NCBI RefSeq assembly: GCF_009760925.1
Contig: NZ_VRLV01000013.1
Span: 242,197 to 306,196 of the forward strand
DNA length: 64,000 nt
Origin: Nonomuraea typhae
GTDB lineage: Bacteria > Actinomycetota > Actinomycetes > Streptosporangiales > Streptosporangiaceae
Direction of reading: 5' to 3'
Shown: piece after piece, positions 46,829 to 58,025 of the stretch
Numbering within the stretch: position 1 is the stretch's first letter
Layout of the letters: each line of letters opens with the position of its first letter
Position numbers and translations under genes: made by a program
Notes under the pieces: model-generated
What the model saw: only the letters and a program-made list of their open reading frames with translations
The model's database searches: none
What the model was told of the DNA's origin: nothing

Positions 46829-46875
46829 GTACGGCTTGGCCGTACTCACCGGGGCGGCTGACGAGCAGCCGCCCC
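46829..46875 (-). terminator. Tandem hairpins between rpsN and rpsH
   Basis: Two perfect stems lie in the 133-bp spacer: GTACGGC-TTG-GCCGTAC (46829-46845) and GGGGCGGCTG-ACGAG-CAGCCGCCCC (46851-46875). The second begins 10 bases after rpsN. They could attenuate transcription or mark a processing site in front of rpsH, the gene whose product regulates such operons elsewhere. Confidence 0.6.
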
Positions 46876-46884
46876 TTAGAGTAC

Positions 46885-47070
46885 CTACCAGCTGGACTTG
46901 GTGATGCCGGGCAGCTCGCCCCGGTGCGCCATCTCACGGAAGCACACGCGGCACAGGCCGAACTTCCTGTAGACGGCGCGAGGACGGCCACAGCGCGAGC
47001 AACGGGTGTAGGCCCGGACCTCGAACTTCTGCTTGCGCCCCGCCTTGGCGATCAGCGACTTCTTCGCCAT
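46885..47070 (-). CDS. rpsN: 30S ribosomal protein S14 type Z
   Basis: A 61-residue zinc-ribbon S14: CSRCGRPRAVYRKFGLCRVC holds the four Cys ligands. It ends GELPGITKSSW. The zinc form is the housekeeping S14 of actinobacteria. It lies 5 bases after rplE. Confidence 0.96.
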   Translation of the reverse strand: MAKKSLIAKAGRKQKFEVRAYTRCSRCGRPRAVYRKFGLCRVCFREMAHRGELPGITKSSW

Positions 47071-47075
47071 GAGGA

Positions 47076-47651
47076 TCAGGCCTCCTTGAAGGGGAACCCG
47101 AGGAGCTTCAGCAGCGCCCGGCCCTGGTCGTCGTTCTTCGCGGTGGTCACGATCGTGATGTCCATGCCCCGCGCCCGGTCGACCTTGTCCTGGTCGACCT
47201 CGTGGAACATGACCTGCTCGGTCAGACCGAAGGTGTAGTTGCCGTTGCCGTCGAACTGCTTCGGCGACAGACCGCGGAAGTCACGGATACGCGGCAGCGC
47301 CAGCGACAGCAGCCTGTCGAGGAACTCCCACATCCGGTCGCCGCGCAGCGTCACGTGGGCGCCGATCGGCATACCCTCACGCAGCTTGAACTGGGCGATG
47401 GACTTACGGGCGCGGACGACGGCCGGCTTCTGGCCGGTGATGACCGTGAGGTCGCGAACGGCGCCCTCGATCAGCTTGGAGTCACGAGCGGCCTCGCCGA
47501 CACCCATGTTGACCTTGATCTTGGTCAGGCCGGGGACCAGCATGATGTTCTCGATGCCGAACTCCTCGCGAAGCTTCGCGATGATCTCCTCGCGGTACTT
47601 CGTCTTGAGGCGCGGCGTCGGGCGCTCGGTCTCGGTCGTGGTGGCAGTCAT
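47076..47651 (-). CDS. rplE: 50S ribosomal protein L5
   Basis: The 191-residue L5 shows LKTKYREEIIAKLREEFGIENIMLVPGLTKIKVNMGVGEA (in part), SIAQFKLREGMPIGAHVTLRGDRMWEFLDRL and DITIVTTAKNDDQGRALL. It binds 5S rRNA. Start and stop of rplX and rplE overlap by one base. Confidence 0.96.
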   Translation of the reverse strand: MTATTTETERPTPRLKTKYREEIIAKLREEFGIENIMLVPGLTKIKVNMGVGEAARDSKLIEGAVRDLTVITGQKPAVVRARKSIAQFKLREGMPIGAHVTLRGDRMWEFLDRLLSLALPRIRDFRGLSPKQFDGNGNYTFGLTEQVMFHEVDQDKVDRARGMDITIVTTAKNDDQGRALLKLLGFPFKEA

Positions 47652-47962
47652 CAGCTGTCCTCACCCTCCGAAGCGTCAGCCTTCTTCTCGTCGGCCTTCT
47701 TCTCGGCGGGCTTGTCGTCCTTGAGCTTCTTCACGTTGCTCACGTGGATGGGGGCCTCCATGGTCTGCACGCCGCCCTGCTTGGCGCCGCGCGGACCCTG
47801 GTGGGTCTCCTTGGAGTGCTTCTTGATCAGGTTGACGCCCTCGACCACCACGCGGTCCTCGCGCGGGAGAGTGGCGATCACCCTGCCCTTGGCACCCTTG
47901 TCCTTGCCGGCGGTGACCTGAACCAGGTCACCCTTCTTCACGTGCAGGGACTTCGGCATCAC
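47651..47962 (-). CDS. rplX: 50S ribosomal protein L24
   Basis: The 103-residue L24 has the KOW motif (HVKKGDLVQVTAGKDKGAKGRV) and the GVNLIKKHSKETHQGPRGAKQGG block. The C-terminal 25 residues are a Lys/Asp/Glu tail (AEKKADEKKADASEGEDS). GTG 47962 or the following ATG 47959 is the start; both overlap the rplN stop. Confidence 0.95.
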   Translation of the reverse strand: MMPKSLHVKKGDLVQVTAGKDKGAKGRVIATLPREDRVVVEGVNLIKKHSKETHQGPRGAKQGGVQTMEAPIHVSNVKKLKDDKPAEKKADEKKADASEGEDS

Positions 47963-48330
47963 AGCACCTCCGGAGCGAGCGAGATGATGCGCATGAACTT
48001 CTTGTCGCGCAGCTCACGGCCGACCGGGCCGAAGATACGGGTGCCACGAGGGTCACCGCTGTCCTTGATGATGACGGCGGCGTTCTCGTCGAAGCGGATG
48101 TACGAGCCGTCGGGACGGCGCCGCTCCTTGACCGTGCGGACGACGACGGCCTTGACCACGTCACCCTTCTTGACGCCCGTGCTGCCGGGAAGGGCGTCCT
48201 TGACCGTGGCGACGATGACGTCGCCGATACCCGCGTAGCGACGACCCGAGCCACCGAGAACGCGGATGCAGAGGATCTCCTTGGCACCCGTGTTGTCGGC
48301 GACCTTGAGTCGCGACTCCTGCTGGATCAC
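47959..48330 (-). CDS. rplN: 50S ribosomal protein L14
   Basis: The 123-residue L14 starts MIQQESRLKVADNTGAKEILCIRVLGGS and ends REKKFMRIISLAPEVL-like (here RDKKFMRI). GTG start after AGGAGAAA. It overlaps rplX by 4 bases and is preceded by a 199-bp spacer with a hairpin. Confidence 0.96.
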   Translation of the reverse strand: MIQQESRLKVADNTGAKEILCIRVLGGSGRRYAGIGDVIVATVKDALPGSTGVKKGDVVKAVVVRTVKERRRPDGSYIRFDENAAVIIKDSGDPRGTRIFGPVGRELRDKKFMRIISLAPEVL

Positions 48331-48477
48331 AGTTTCTCCTGTTAGTCGCGCCGGTTCTCAGCCGTGCTGAGCCTGGCGGAACCTGTCGTTGTCTTGTTCC
48401 CACGGCCACAGCCCCCGTCTCCGGGGACCGCACCGCAGGCGACGCGGAGCCGTACTCCACGTCCTTGGACGCCGTCA

Positions 48478-48503
48478 TGGGGGCCGTCGCGAAACGGCCC
48501 CCA
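48478..48503 (-). terminator. Hairpin between rpsQ and rplN
   Basis: TGGGGGCCGT, loop CGCGAA, ACGGCCCCCA: a perfect 10-bp stem 26 bases after the rpsQ stop. The 199-bp gap (48331-48529) is unusual in this tightly packed cluster and otherwise carries no gene. Confidence 0.65.
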
Positions 48504-48529
48504 CGAGGCGCGCAATATGTCGATCGGGC

Positions 48530-48811
48530 CTACTTGGCCTTCTCGAGGATCTCCACCACGCGCCACCGCTTGGTCGCGGAGAGCGGGCGGGTCTCCATCA
48601 GCAGCACGCGGTCGCCGACGCCACAGGCGTTGGCCTCGTCGTGTGCCTTGTACTTGGTCGTACGGCGGATGACCTTGCCGTACAGACGGTGCTTGACGCG
48701 GTCCTCGACGGCGACGACGACGGTCTTGTCCATCTTGTCGCTGACGACAAGGCCCTCACGGACCTTGCGGAACGCGCGCTGCGTGTTCTCAGTGGTCTCG
48801 GTCTCAGCCAT
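48530..48811 (-). CDS. rpsQ: 30S ribosomal protein S17
   Basis: The 93-residue S17 has REGLVVSDKMDKTVVVAVEDRVKHRLYGK and GVGDRVLLMETRPLSATKRWRVVEIL. ATG at 48811 gives MAETETTENTQRAFRK; a longer in-frame reading lies within rpmC. It overlaps rpmC by 8 bases. Confidence 0.96.
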   Translation of the reverse strand: MAETETTENTQRAFRKVREGLVVSDKMDKTVVVAVEDRVKHRLYGKVIRRTTKYKAHDEANACGVGDRVLLMETRPLSATKRWRVVEILEKAK

Positions 48812-49046
48812 CGCTCGACTCCTTCTCAACCACCGTGACAATGCCGAGCTCGCGCTCGCGCATCACGGTGTAGATGCGGGCGATCTCGCGGCGGACGGCG
48901 CGCAGCCGCCCGTGGCTCTCCAACTGACCGGTCGCCGCCTGGAAGCGGAGGTTGAACAGCTCCTCCTTGGCTTCCTTGAGCTTCTGGACCAGGGTGTCCT
49001 GGTCCTCCACTCGCAGCTCGCCGGCGGTCAGGCTCTTGGCCATCAC
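48804..49046 (-). CDS. rpmC: 50S ribosomal protein L29
   Basis: The 80-residue L29 has ELFNLRFQAATGQLESHGRLRAVRREIARIYTVMRERELG (in part), the two-helix signature. GTG 49046 or ATG 49043 is the start. Both overlap the rplP stop, and the end overlaps rpsQ. Confidence 0.95.
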   Translation of the reverse strand: MMAKSLTAGELRVEDQDTLVQKLKEAKEELFNLRFQAATGQLESHGRLRAVRREIARIYTVMRERELGIVTVVEKESSDG

Positions 49047-49462
49047 GCCTCACCCACTTCACGCTTGACGATCTTGCACTTCATAGGGAGCTTGTGGATC
49101 GCTCGCTTGAGTGCTTCGCGTGCCACCGGCTCGGCGACACCCGACAGCTCGAACATCACGCGTCCGGGCTTGACGTTGGCGATCCACCACTCCGGCGAAC
49201 CCTTACCGGAACCCATGCGGGTCTCGGCCGGCTTCTTGGTGAGCGGACGGTCCGGGTAGATGTTGATCCACACCTTGCCGCCACGGCGGATGTGACGGGT
49301 CATGGCGATACGCGCGGACTCGATCTGGCGGTTGGTCACGTAGGAGTGCTCAACAGCCTGAATGCCGAACTCGCCGAAAGTGACCCTGGTGCCGCCCTTG
49401 GCGGCTCCGCTGCGGTCGGGCCGGTGCTGCTTGCGGTGCTTGACCCTGCGCGGGATCAGCAT
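49043..49462 (-). CDS. rplP: 50S ribosomal protein L16
   Basis: The 139-residue L16 starts MLIPRRVKHRKQHRPDRSGAAKGG and contains RRGGKVWINIYPDRPLTKKPAETRMGSGKGSPEWW (in part). It contributes to the A-site region of the 50S subunit. It lies 2 bases after rpsC. Confidence 0.96.
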   Translation of the reverse strand: MLIPRRVKHRKQHRPDRSGAAKGGTRVTFGEFGIQAVEHSYVTNRQIESARIAMTRHIRRGGKVWINIYPDRPLTKKPAETRMGSGKGSPEWWIANVKPGRVMFELSGVAEPVAREALKRAIHKLPMKCKIVKREVGEA

Positions 49463-49464
49463 GG

Positions 49465-50313
49465 TCAGCTCCCTTCAGCACCCGGCTGCGCAGCCGGGCC
49501 GGTCTCGGGGGCAGCCTGGGCGGCAGCCTCATTACGGGGGGCGCGGTCGCCGCGGCCGCCACCGCGGCGGGCGCCACCGGCGCCACCACCACGACGGGGA
49601 CGGTCGCCGCCGCCACCACGACGGTCGTCGCGCTCGCGACGCTGGCCGGCACGGGCGCCGGCGGCAGCGGCCTCACGCTCGGCGCGGCTCGTGGGAGCCT
49701 CGCCCTTGTAGATCCAGACCTTCACGCCGATGCGGCCGAAGGTCGTGCGGGCCTCGTAGAAGCCGTAGTCGATGTCCGCGCGAAGCGTGTGCAGCGGCAC
49801 GCGGCCCTCGCGGTAGAACTCCGACCGGGACATCTCGGCGCCGCCCAGACGACCGGAGCACTGGACACGGATGCCCTTGGCGCCGGACTTCATGGCCGAC
49901 TGCATCGCCTTGCGCATGGCGCGGCGGAACGAGACACGGCTGGACAGCTGCTCGGCGACGGCCTGGGCCACCAGCTGAGCGTCGATCTCCGGGTTCTTGA
50001 CCTCGAGGATGTTGAGCTGGACCTGCTTCTTGGTCAGCTTCTCCAGGTCGCCACGGATGCGGTCCGCCTCGGCGCCGCGGCGGCCGATGACGATGCCGGG
50101 ACGCGCGGTGTGGATGTCCACCTGCACGCGGTCCGTCGTGCGCTCGATCTCGACCTTGGAGATGCCGGCCCGCTCCATGCCCTTCTGCAGCATGCGGCGG
50201 ATCGACACGTCCTCTGCGACGTACGACTTGTACAGCTTGTCGGCGTACCACCGGCTCTTGAAGTCGGTCGTGATGCCGAGGCGGAACCCGTGCGGGTTAA
50301 CCTTCTGGCCCAC
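49465..50313 (-). CDS. rpsC: 30S ribosomal protein S3
   Basis: The 282-residue S3 has MGQKVNPHGFRLGITTDFKSRWYA, the KH domain (GIVIGRRGAEADRIRGDLEKL) and the C-terminal YREGRVPLHTLRADIDYG. It then carries an extra tail of about 65 residues, Arg/Gly-rich then Ala/Pro-rich (DRRGGGGDRPRRGGGAGG), longer than in E. coli (233). GTG at 50313 shares one base with the rplV stop (TAGTG). Confidence 0.96.
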   Translation of the reverse strand: MGQKVNPHGFRLGITTDFKSRWYADKLYKSYVAEDVSIRRMLQKGMERAGISKVEIERTTDRVQVDIHTARPGIVIGRRGAEADRIRGDLEKLTKKQVQLNILEVKNPEIDAQLVAQAVAEQLSSRVSFRRAMRKAMQSAMKSGAKGIRVQCSGRLGGAEMSRSEFYREGRVPLHTLRADIDYGFYEARTTFGRIGVKVWIYKGEAPTSRAEREAAAAGARAGQRRERDDRRGGGGDRPRRGGGAGGARRGGGRGDRAPRNEAAAQAAPETGPAAQPGAEGS

Positions 50314-50666
50314 TATCGGGTCCTTCCCTTCGGCTCGCGGGACTCCACGATCACGGTGATGTGGCTCGTCCGCTTGTTGATCCGATAGGCGCGACCCTGT
50401 GCACGCGGGCGGAACCGCTTCAGCGTCGGGCCCTCGTCGACCCACGCACGGCTCACGACGAGCGTCTCGGGGTCGAGCTTGAAGTTGTGCTCGGCATTCG
50501 CCATCGCGCTCGAGAGCACCTTGTAAACCGGCTCGCTCGCCGACTGGGGAGCGAACTGCAGCACGGCCTGCGCCTCCGAAGCGGGCAGCCCGCGAATAAG
50601 GTCCACCACACGGCGGGCCTTGAGGGGCGTGACACGGACGAACCGCGCCTGAGCCCTGGCTTCCAT
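50313..50666 (-). CDS. rplV: 50S ribosomal protein L22
   Basis: The 117-residue L22 shows RFVRVTPLKARRVVDLIRGLPASEA and the exit-tunnel loop GPTLKRFRPRAQGRAYRINKRTSHITV. The loop, where macrolide-resistance changes occur in other species, has no obvious insertion or deletion. It lies 30 bases after rpsS. Confidence 0.96.
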   Translation of the reverse strand: MEARAQARFVRVTPLKARRVVDLIRGLPASEAQAVLQFAPQSASEPVYKVLSSAMANAEHNFKLDPETLVVSRAWVDEGPTLKRFRPRAQGRAYRINKRTSHITVIVESREPKGRTR

Positions 50667-50696
50667 CGCTTACTCCTCTGATGCTTCTGAAGGCGC

Positions 50697-50975
50697 TTAC
50701 CGCCGGCTGCGGCGGTCTTCCTTGACGTGGCTGCGGAAGGTGCGCGTGGGCGCGAACTCCCCGAGCTTGTGGCCGATCATCGACTCGGTGACGAACACCG
50801 GGACGTGCTTGCGGCCGTCGTGCACGGCGATGGTGTGACCGAGCATGTCGGGCACGATCATGGACCGGCGCGACCACGTCTTGATGACGTTCTTGGTGCC
50901 CTTCTCGTTCTGGGCGTCCACCTTCTTCTGAAGGTGGTCGTCCACGAAGGGGCCCTTCTTAAGGCTACGTGGCAT
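50697..50975 (-). CDS. rpsS: 30S ribosomal protein S19
   Basis: The 92-residue S19 begins MPRSLKKGPFVDDHLQKKVDAQN and has TWSRRSMIVPDMLGHTIAVHDGRKHVPVFV. Typical length. It lies 11 bases after rplB. Confidence 0.97.
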   Translation of the reverse strand: MPRSLKKGPFVDDHLQKKVDAQNEKGTKNVIKTWSRRSMIVPDMLGHTIAVHDGRKHVPVFVTESMIGHKLGEFAPTRTFRSHVKEDRRSRR

Positions 50976-50986
50976 TTCGGCTGCTC

Positions 50987-51823
50987 CTACCGCTTCTTCC
51001 TCTTGGACCGACGGCGGATGATCAGCCTGTCACTGGCCTTGTTCGCCTGACGGGTACGGCCCTCGGGCTTGCCCTTGGGGTTGACCGGGTGGCGACCACC
51101 GGAGGTCTTACCCTCACCACCACCGTGCGGGTGGTCGACGGGGTTCATCGCGACACCGCGGACGGTCGGGCGCTTGCCCTTCCACCGCATACGTCCGGCC
51201 TTACCCCAGTTGATGTTGGCCTGCTCGGCGTTGCCCACCTGACCGACAGTCGCGCGGCAACGCACGTCGACCATGCGCATTTCGCCGGACGGCATACGCA
51301 GCGTGGCGTAGGTGCCCTCCTTGGCGAGCAGCTGGATCTGCGCGCCGGCAGAGCGACCGAGCTTGGCGCCACCGCCCGGACGGAGCTCCACCGCGTGGAT
51401 GAAGGTACCGGTCGGGATGTTGCGCAGCGGCAGGCAGTTGCCCGGCTTGATGTCGGCCGAGGGGCCGTTCTCGATCCGGTCGCCCTGCTTGAGCCCGGTG
51501 GGAGCGATGATGTAGCGCTTCTCACCGTCGGCGTAGTGCAGCAGAGCGATGTTGGCGGTGCGGTTCGGGTCGTACTCGATGTGAGCGACCTTGGCCGGGA
51601 TACCGTCCTTGTCGTGCCTGCGGAAGTCGATGATCCGGTATGCGCGCTTGTGACCGCCGCCCTGGTGGCGAGCGGTGACCCGGCCGTGTACGTTGCGGCC
51701 GCCCTTGCTGTGAAGGGGCGCAAGCAGCGACTTCTCGGGCGTGCTGCGGGTGATCTCGGAGAAGTCCGAGACACTCGAGCCGCGGCGACCCGGGGTCGTC
51801 GGCTTGTACTTACGGATGCCCAT
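50987..51823 (-). CDS. rplB: 50S ribosomal protein L2
   Basis: The 278-residue L2 starts MGIRKYKPTTPGRRGSSVSDF and has the C-terminal block RPTVRGVAMNPVDHPHGGGEGKTSGGRHP (the conserved His near the peptidyl-transferase centre). Length is normal. It is separated from rplW by a 91-bp spacer with a hairpin. Confidence 0.97.
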   Translation of the reverse strand: MGIRKYKPTTPGRRGSSVSDFSEITRSTPEKSLLAPLHSKGGRNVHGRVTARHQGGGHKRAYRIIDFRRHDKDGIPAKVAHIEYDPNRTANIALLHYADGEKRYIIAPTGLKQGDRIENGPSADIKPGNCLPLRNIPTGTFIHAVELRPGGGAKLGRSAGAQIQLLAKEGTYATLRMPSGEMRMVDVRCRATVGQVGNAEQANINWGKAGRMRWKGKRPTVRGVAMNPVDHPHGGGEGKTSGGRHPVNPKGKPEGRTRQANKASDRLIIRRRSKRKKR

Positions 51824-51860
51824 CTTTTTCGTTCATCCTTTGTCGGTTACATGGGAGAGC

Positions 51861-51882
51861 CCGCCGCACAAAAGTGCGGCGG
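51861..51882 (-). terminator. Hairpin between rplW and rplB
   Basis: CCGCCGCAC, loop AAAA, GTGCGGCGG: a perfect 9-bp stem 32 bases after the rplW stop and 37 before rplB. The pair is normally tightly spaced, so the hairpin is a candidate for control or RNA processing. Confidence 0.6.
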
Positions 51883-51914
51883 TTCGCCCTTTGTCTAGCT
51901 ATGTACGGCGAGCG

Positions 51915-52217
51915 TCAGCCGATCTGACCGAAGATGTCGATCCGATCGCCCTCGACCAGGCTCACAATCGCGCGCTTGGTGTCGGGACGCTTGCCGAAAC
52001 CGGTGCGGGTGCGCTTGCGCTTGCCCTGCCGGTTGATGGTGTTCACGCTGCTGACCTTGACCCCGAAGATCTGCTCAACGGCGATCTTCACCTGGGTCTT
52101 GTTCGCGGTCTTCCGCACCAGGAACGTGTACTTGTTGTGCTCATCGATCAGGCCGTAGCTCTTCTCAGAGACGACCGGCTTGATGATGATGTCGCGCGGG
52201 TCGGCGATCTTCTCCAT
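51915..52217 (-). CDS. rplW: 50S ribosomal protein L23
   Basis: The 100-residue L23 has DIIIKPVVSEKSYGLIDEHNKYTFLV and VNTINRQGKRKRTRTGFGKRPDTKRAIV. It forms the exit-tunnel docking site for trigger factor. Start and the rplD stop overlap by one base. Confidence 0.96.
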   Translation of the reverse strand: MEKIADPRDIIIKPVVSEKSYGLIDEHNKYTFLVRKTANKTQVKIAVEQIFGVKVSSVNTINRQGKRKRTRTGFGKRPDTKRAIVSLVEGDRIDIFGQIG

Positions 52218-52864
52218 CAGGCGTCTTCCTTCCCGCCCTGGCCCAGCCGAGCGACAACCTGGTCGTACGCCTCCTGGGTGAAGACCACGTCGTCGTGGAC
52301 GAGCACGTCGTAGGTGTTCAGCTGCCCGGCGTCCAGCAGGTGGACCTCCGGAGCGTTGCGCAGGCTCAGCCAGGTCAGCTCGTCGGCCTCGTCGACGACG
52401 ACGAGAACGCGCGGAGCCTGGGTGATCTTGCGCAGCGACTCGAGGGCAGCCTTGGTCTTCGGGGTCTCCCCCGCGACCAGCGAGCTGACCACGTGGACGC
52501 GGTTGCCGGACGCCCGGTCGGACAGGGCGCCACGCAGGGCGGCGGCCTTCATCTTCTTCGGGGTCCGCTGCGAGTAGTCGCGCGGAACCGGACCGTGGAC
52601 GACGCCACCGCCGGCGAACTGGGGCGCGCGGGTCGAACCCTGACGGGCGCGGCCGGTGCCCTTCTGGCGGTACGGCTTCTTGCCGCCACCGCTGACCTCA
52701 CCGCGGGTCTTGGCCTTGTGGGTGCCCTGCCGGCGAGCGGCGAGCTGGGCCACGACCACCTGGTGGATCAGCGGAACGTTGACCTTGGCCCCGAAGATGT
52801 CCTCGGGGAGGTCGACCGTGCCGGTCTTCGTGCCGCTGGCGTCGAGGACGTCAATGGTGCTCAC
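52217..52864 (-). CDS. rplD: 50S ribosomal protein L4
   Basis: The 215-residue L4 has GGGKKPYRQKGTGRARQGSTRAPQFAGGG, the tunnel loop, and VHGPVPRDYSQRTPKKMKAAALRGALSDR (in part). The tunnel loop reads as wild type. It overlaps rplC by 4 bases. Confidence 0.96.
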   Translation of the reverse strand: MSTIDVLDASGTKTGTVDLPEDIFGAKVNVPLIHQVVVAQLAARRQGTHKAKTRGEVSGGGKKPYRQKGTGRARQGSTRAPQFAGGGVVHGPVPRDYSQRTPKKMKAAALRGALSDRASGNRVHVVSSLVAGETPKTKAALESLRKITQAPRVLVVVDEADELTWLSLRNAPEVHLLDAGQLNTYDVLVHDDVVFTQEAYDQVVARLGQGGKEDA

Positions 52865-53514
52865 TTGGCAGCCCCCTTCTTGGCAGCGGAGCGAACGAGG
52901 ACCAGGCTGCCGTTGGCGCCGGGGATCGCACCCTTGATCAGGATGAGGCCCTTCTCGGCGTCCACGGCGTGAACCTTGAGGCTCTGCACAGTGGTGCGGA
53001 CGTTACCCATCCGACCAGCCATGCGCAGACCCTTGAATACGCGGCCCGGGGTGGCGCAGCCACCGATGGAACCCGGCGAGCGGTGCTTGCGCTGCGTACC
53101 GTGCGAGGCACCCAGACCACCGAAGCCGTGCCGCTTCATGACACCGGCGAAGCCCTTGCCCTTGCTCTTGCCCGTCACGTCGACGAACTGGCCGGCCTCG
53201 AAGGTGTCGGCCAGCAGCTCCTGGCCCAGGGTGTAGTCGCTCGCGTCGTCGGTGCGGATCTCCGCGAAGTAACGGCGCGGGGTGATGTCGTGCTTACGCA
53301 GGTAGTCGCCGAGCGGCTTGTTGACCTTCCGGGGGTCGACCTGCCCGAAGCCGAGCTGGACGGCGGAGTAGCCGTCCTTGTCTGCGGTGCGGACGCGGGT
53401 CACCACGCACGGACCGGCTTCGACCACGGTCACCGGAATCATCCGGTTGTCCGCGTCGAAGACCTGGGTCATGCCGAGCTTCTTGCCCAGGACGCCCTTG
53501 ATCGTCTTAGCCAT
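52861..53514 (-). CDS. rplC: 50S ribosomal protein L3
   Basis: The 217-residue L3 has GVLGKKLGMTQVFDADNRMIPVTVVEAGPC (in part), GKSKGKGFAGVMKRHGF and SIGGCATPGRVFKGLRMAGRMG, the loop near the peptidyl-transferase centre. It lies 14 bases after rpsJ. Confidence 0.97.
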   Translation of the reverse strand: MAKTIKGVLGKKLGMTQVFDADNRMIPVTVVEAGPCVVTRVRTADKDGYSAVQLGFGQVDPRKVNKPLGDYLRKHDITPRRYFAEIRTDDASDYTLGQELLADTFEAGQFVDVTGKSKGKGFAGVMKRHGFGGLGASHGTQRKHRSPGSIGGCATPGRVFKGLRMAGRMGNVRTTVQSLKVHAVDAEKGLILIKGAIPGANGSLVLVRSAAKKGAAK

Positions 53515-53528
53515 GTCAGTGCGTTCCC

Positions 53529-53837
53529 TCAGAGCTTGATCGAAATGTCAACGCCCGCGGGGAGGTCGAGTCGCATGAGCGAGTCGACGGTCTTGGGCGT
53601 CGGGTCGATGATGTCAATCAGCCGCTTGTGCGTGCGCATCTCGAAGTGCTCGCGGCTGTCCTTGTACTTGTGCGGCGAGCGGATGACGCAGTACACGTTC
53701 TTCTCGGTCGGCAGCGGCACCGGGCCCGCGACCTTCGCGCCAGTCCGCGTCACCGTCTCGACGATCTTCTTGGCCGAGCTGTCGATGACCTCGTGGTCAT
53801 AGGCCTTGAGCCGAATGCGGATCTTCTGTCCCGCCAT
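53529..53837 (-). CDS. rpsJ: 30S ribosomal protein S10
   Basis: The 102-residue S10 begins MAGQKIRIRLKAYDHEVIDSSAKKIVETV (in part) and ends DSLMRLDLPAGVDISIKL. Also NusE, a transcription antitermination factor. It heads the S10 cluster and follows a 269-bp spacer. Confidence 0.97.
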   Translation of the reverse strand: MAGQKIRIRLKAYDHEVIDSSAKKIVETVTRTGAKVAGPVPLPTEKNVYCVIRSPHKYKDSREHFEMRTHKRLIDIIDPTPKTVDSLMRLDLPAGVDISIKL

Positions 53838-54016
53838 AGTGGCCTCGGTGTCCTTCGCTGTCGTCTGAAAAAGTATCGTGCGGCCTATGCCGCTATTGGT
53901 ACGGGCGGAGACCGCCCGATAACCCCACGTAGCAGACGTATTCGATCTGCTGTTTCTTCCGTGATCCGGCAGTTACTTCGGTCACAGCCCGGAGGCGGAG
54001 CCCGAAGCCACTGCGA
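53838..54016 (-). promoter_or_regulatory. S10-cluster leader region
   Basis: This gap upstream of rpsJ holds a hairpin CGGGCGG-AGA-CCGCCCG (53902-53918). No clear -35/-10 was found, but the downstream edge of the tuf terminators and the lack of genes make it the expected promoter/leader of the S10 cluster. Confidence 0.4.
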
Positions 54017-54092
54017 GATCACGGCTTTTCGTGGAGCCGTGGTCGTGCTTTCGTGAGTCGGCGGCCGGTCCCTGAGTCGGGGCCGACCGCCG
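54017..54092 (-). terminator. Double terminator after tuf
   Basis: Two hairpins follow tuf on the minus strand: 54060-54092 (13-bp arms GGCGGCCGGTCCC-like, one mismatch and one wobble) and 54017-54044 (GATCACGGCT/AGCCGTGGTC, one wobble). Together they should end the rpsL-rpsG-fusA-tuf transcript. Confidence 0.65.
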
Positions 54093-54106
54093 GCCCAGCG
54101 ATCGAA

Positions 54107-55300
<1,194 letters not shown>

Positions 55301-55371
55301 TGGTTCTCTCCTTAGAGAATCTGACTGACTTACTTCACACTCGGGCCCGGGAAGGTACCCGGCCCCTGGGC

Positions 55372-55397
55372 GGTGAGGCGGCTCGCACCGCCTCACC
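55372..55397 (-). terminator. Hairpin between fusA and tuf
   Basis: GGTGAGGCGG, loop CTCGCA, CCGCCTCACC form a perfect 10-bp stem; flanking CCCTGG/CCAGGG can extend it. It lies about 20 bases after the fusA stop. tuf is usually made in excess of fusA, so a processing or partial termination site here fits. Confidence 0.6.
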
Positions 55398-55416
55398 AGG
55401 GACTCCGGGGTTAGTA

Positions 55417-57516
<2,100 letters not shown>

Positions 57517-57552
57517 TTCTCTCGCGTCCTCGTCGTCTCGTCGAACCCGCTG

Positions 57553-58023
57553 TTACCAGCGGTAGTGGGCGAAGGCCTTGTTGGACTCGGCCATCTTGTG
57601 GGTGTCCTCGCGCTTCTTGACGCTCGCGCCGAGGCCGTTGCTGGCGTCGAGGAGCTCGTTCATGAGGCGCTCGGTCATGGTCTTCTCGCGGCGGGCACGG
57701 GAGTACTGCACCAGCCAACGCAGGGCCAGGGTGGTGCTGCGCGAGGCGCGCACCTCAACCGGGACCTGGTAGGTCGCGCCACCGACGCGGCGGCTGCGGA
57801 CCTCGAGGGTGGGCTTGACGTTGTCGAGAGCTCGCTTGAGCGTGATGACCGGGTCGTTGCCGGTCTTGTCCTTGCAGCCCTCGAGGGCGCCGTAGACGAT
57901 CGACTGCGCGATGGAGCGCTTGCCGTCCAGGAGCACCTTGTTGATCAGGGCGGTAACCAGCGGCGAATTGTAAACCGGGTCAGACATGAGCTGACGACGG
58001 CCAGGAGAACCCTTGCGAGGCAT
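57553..58023 (-). CDS. rpsG: 30S ribosomal protein S7
   Basis: The 156-residue S7 starts MPRKGSPGRRQLMSDPVYNSPLVTALIN (in part) and ends SNKAFAHYRW. It has the GGATYQVPVEV and RREKTMTERLMNELLDA blocks. It lies 2 bases after rpsL. Confidence 0.97.
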   Translation of the reverse strand: MPRKGSPGRRQLMSDPVYNSPLVTALINKVLLDGKRSIAQSIVYGALEGCKDKTGNDPVITLKRALDNVKPTLEVRSRRVGGATYQVPVEVRASRSTTLALRWLVQYSRARREKTMTERLMNELLDASNGLGASVKKREDTHKMAESNKAFAHYRW

Positions 58024-58025
58024 TG

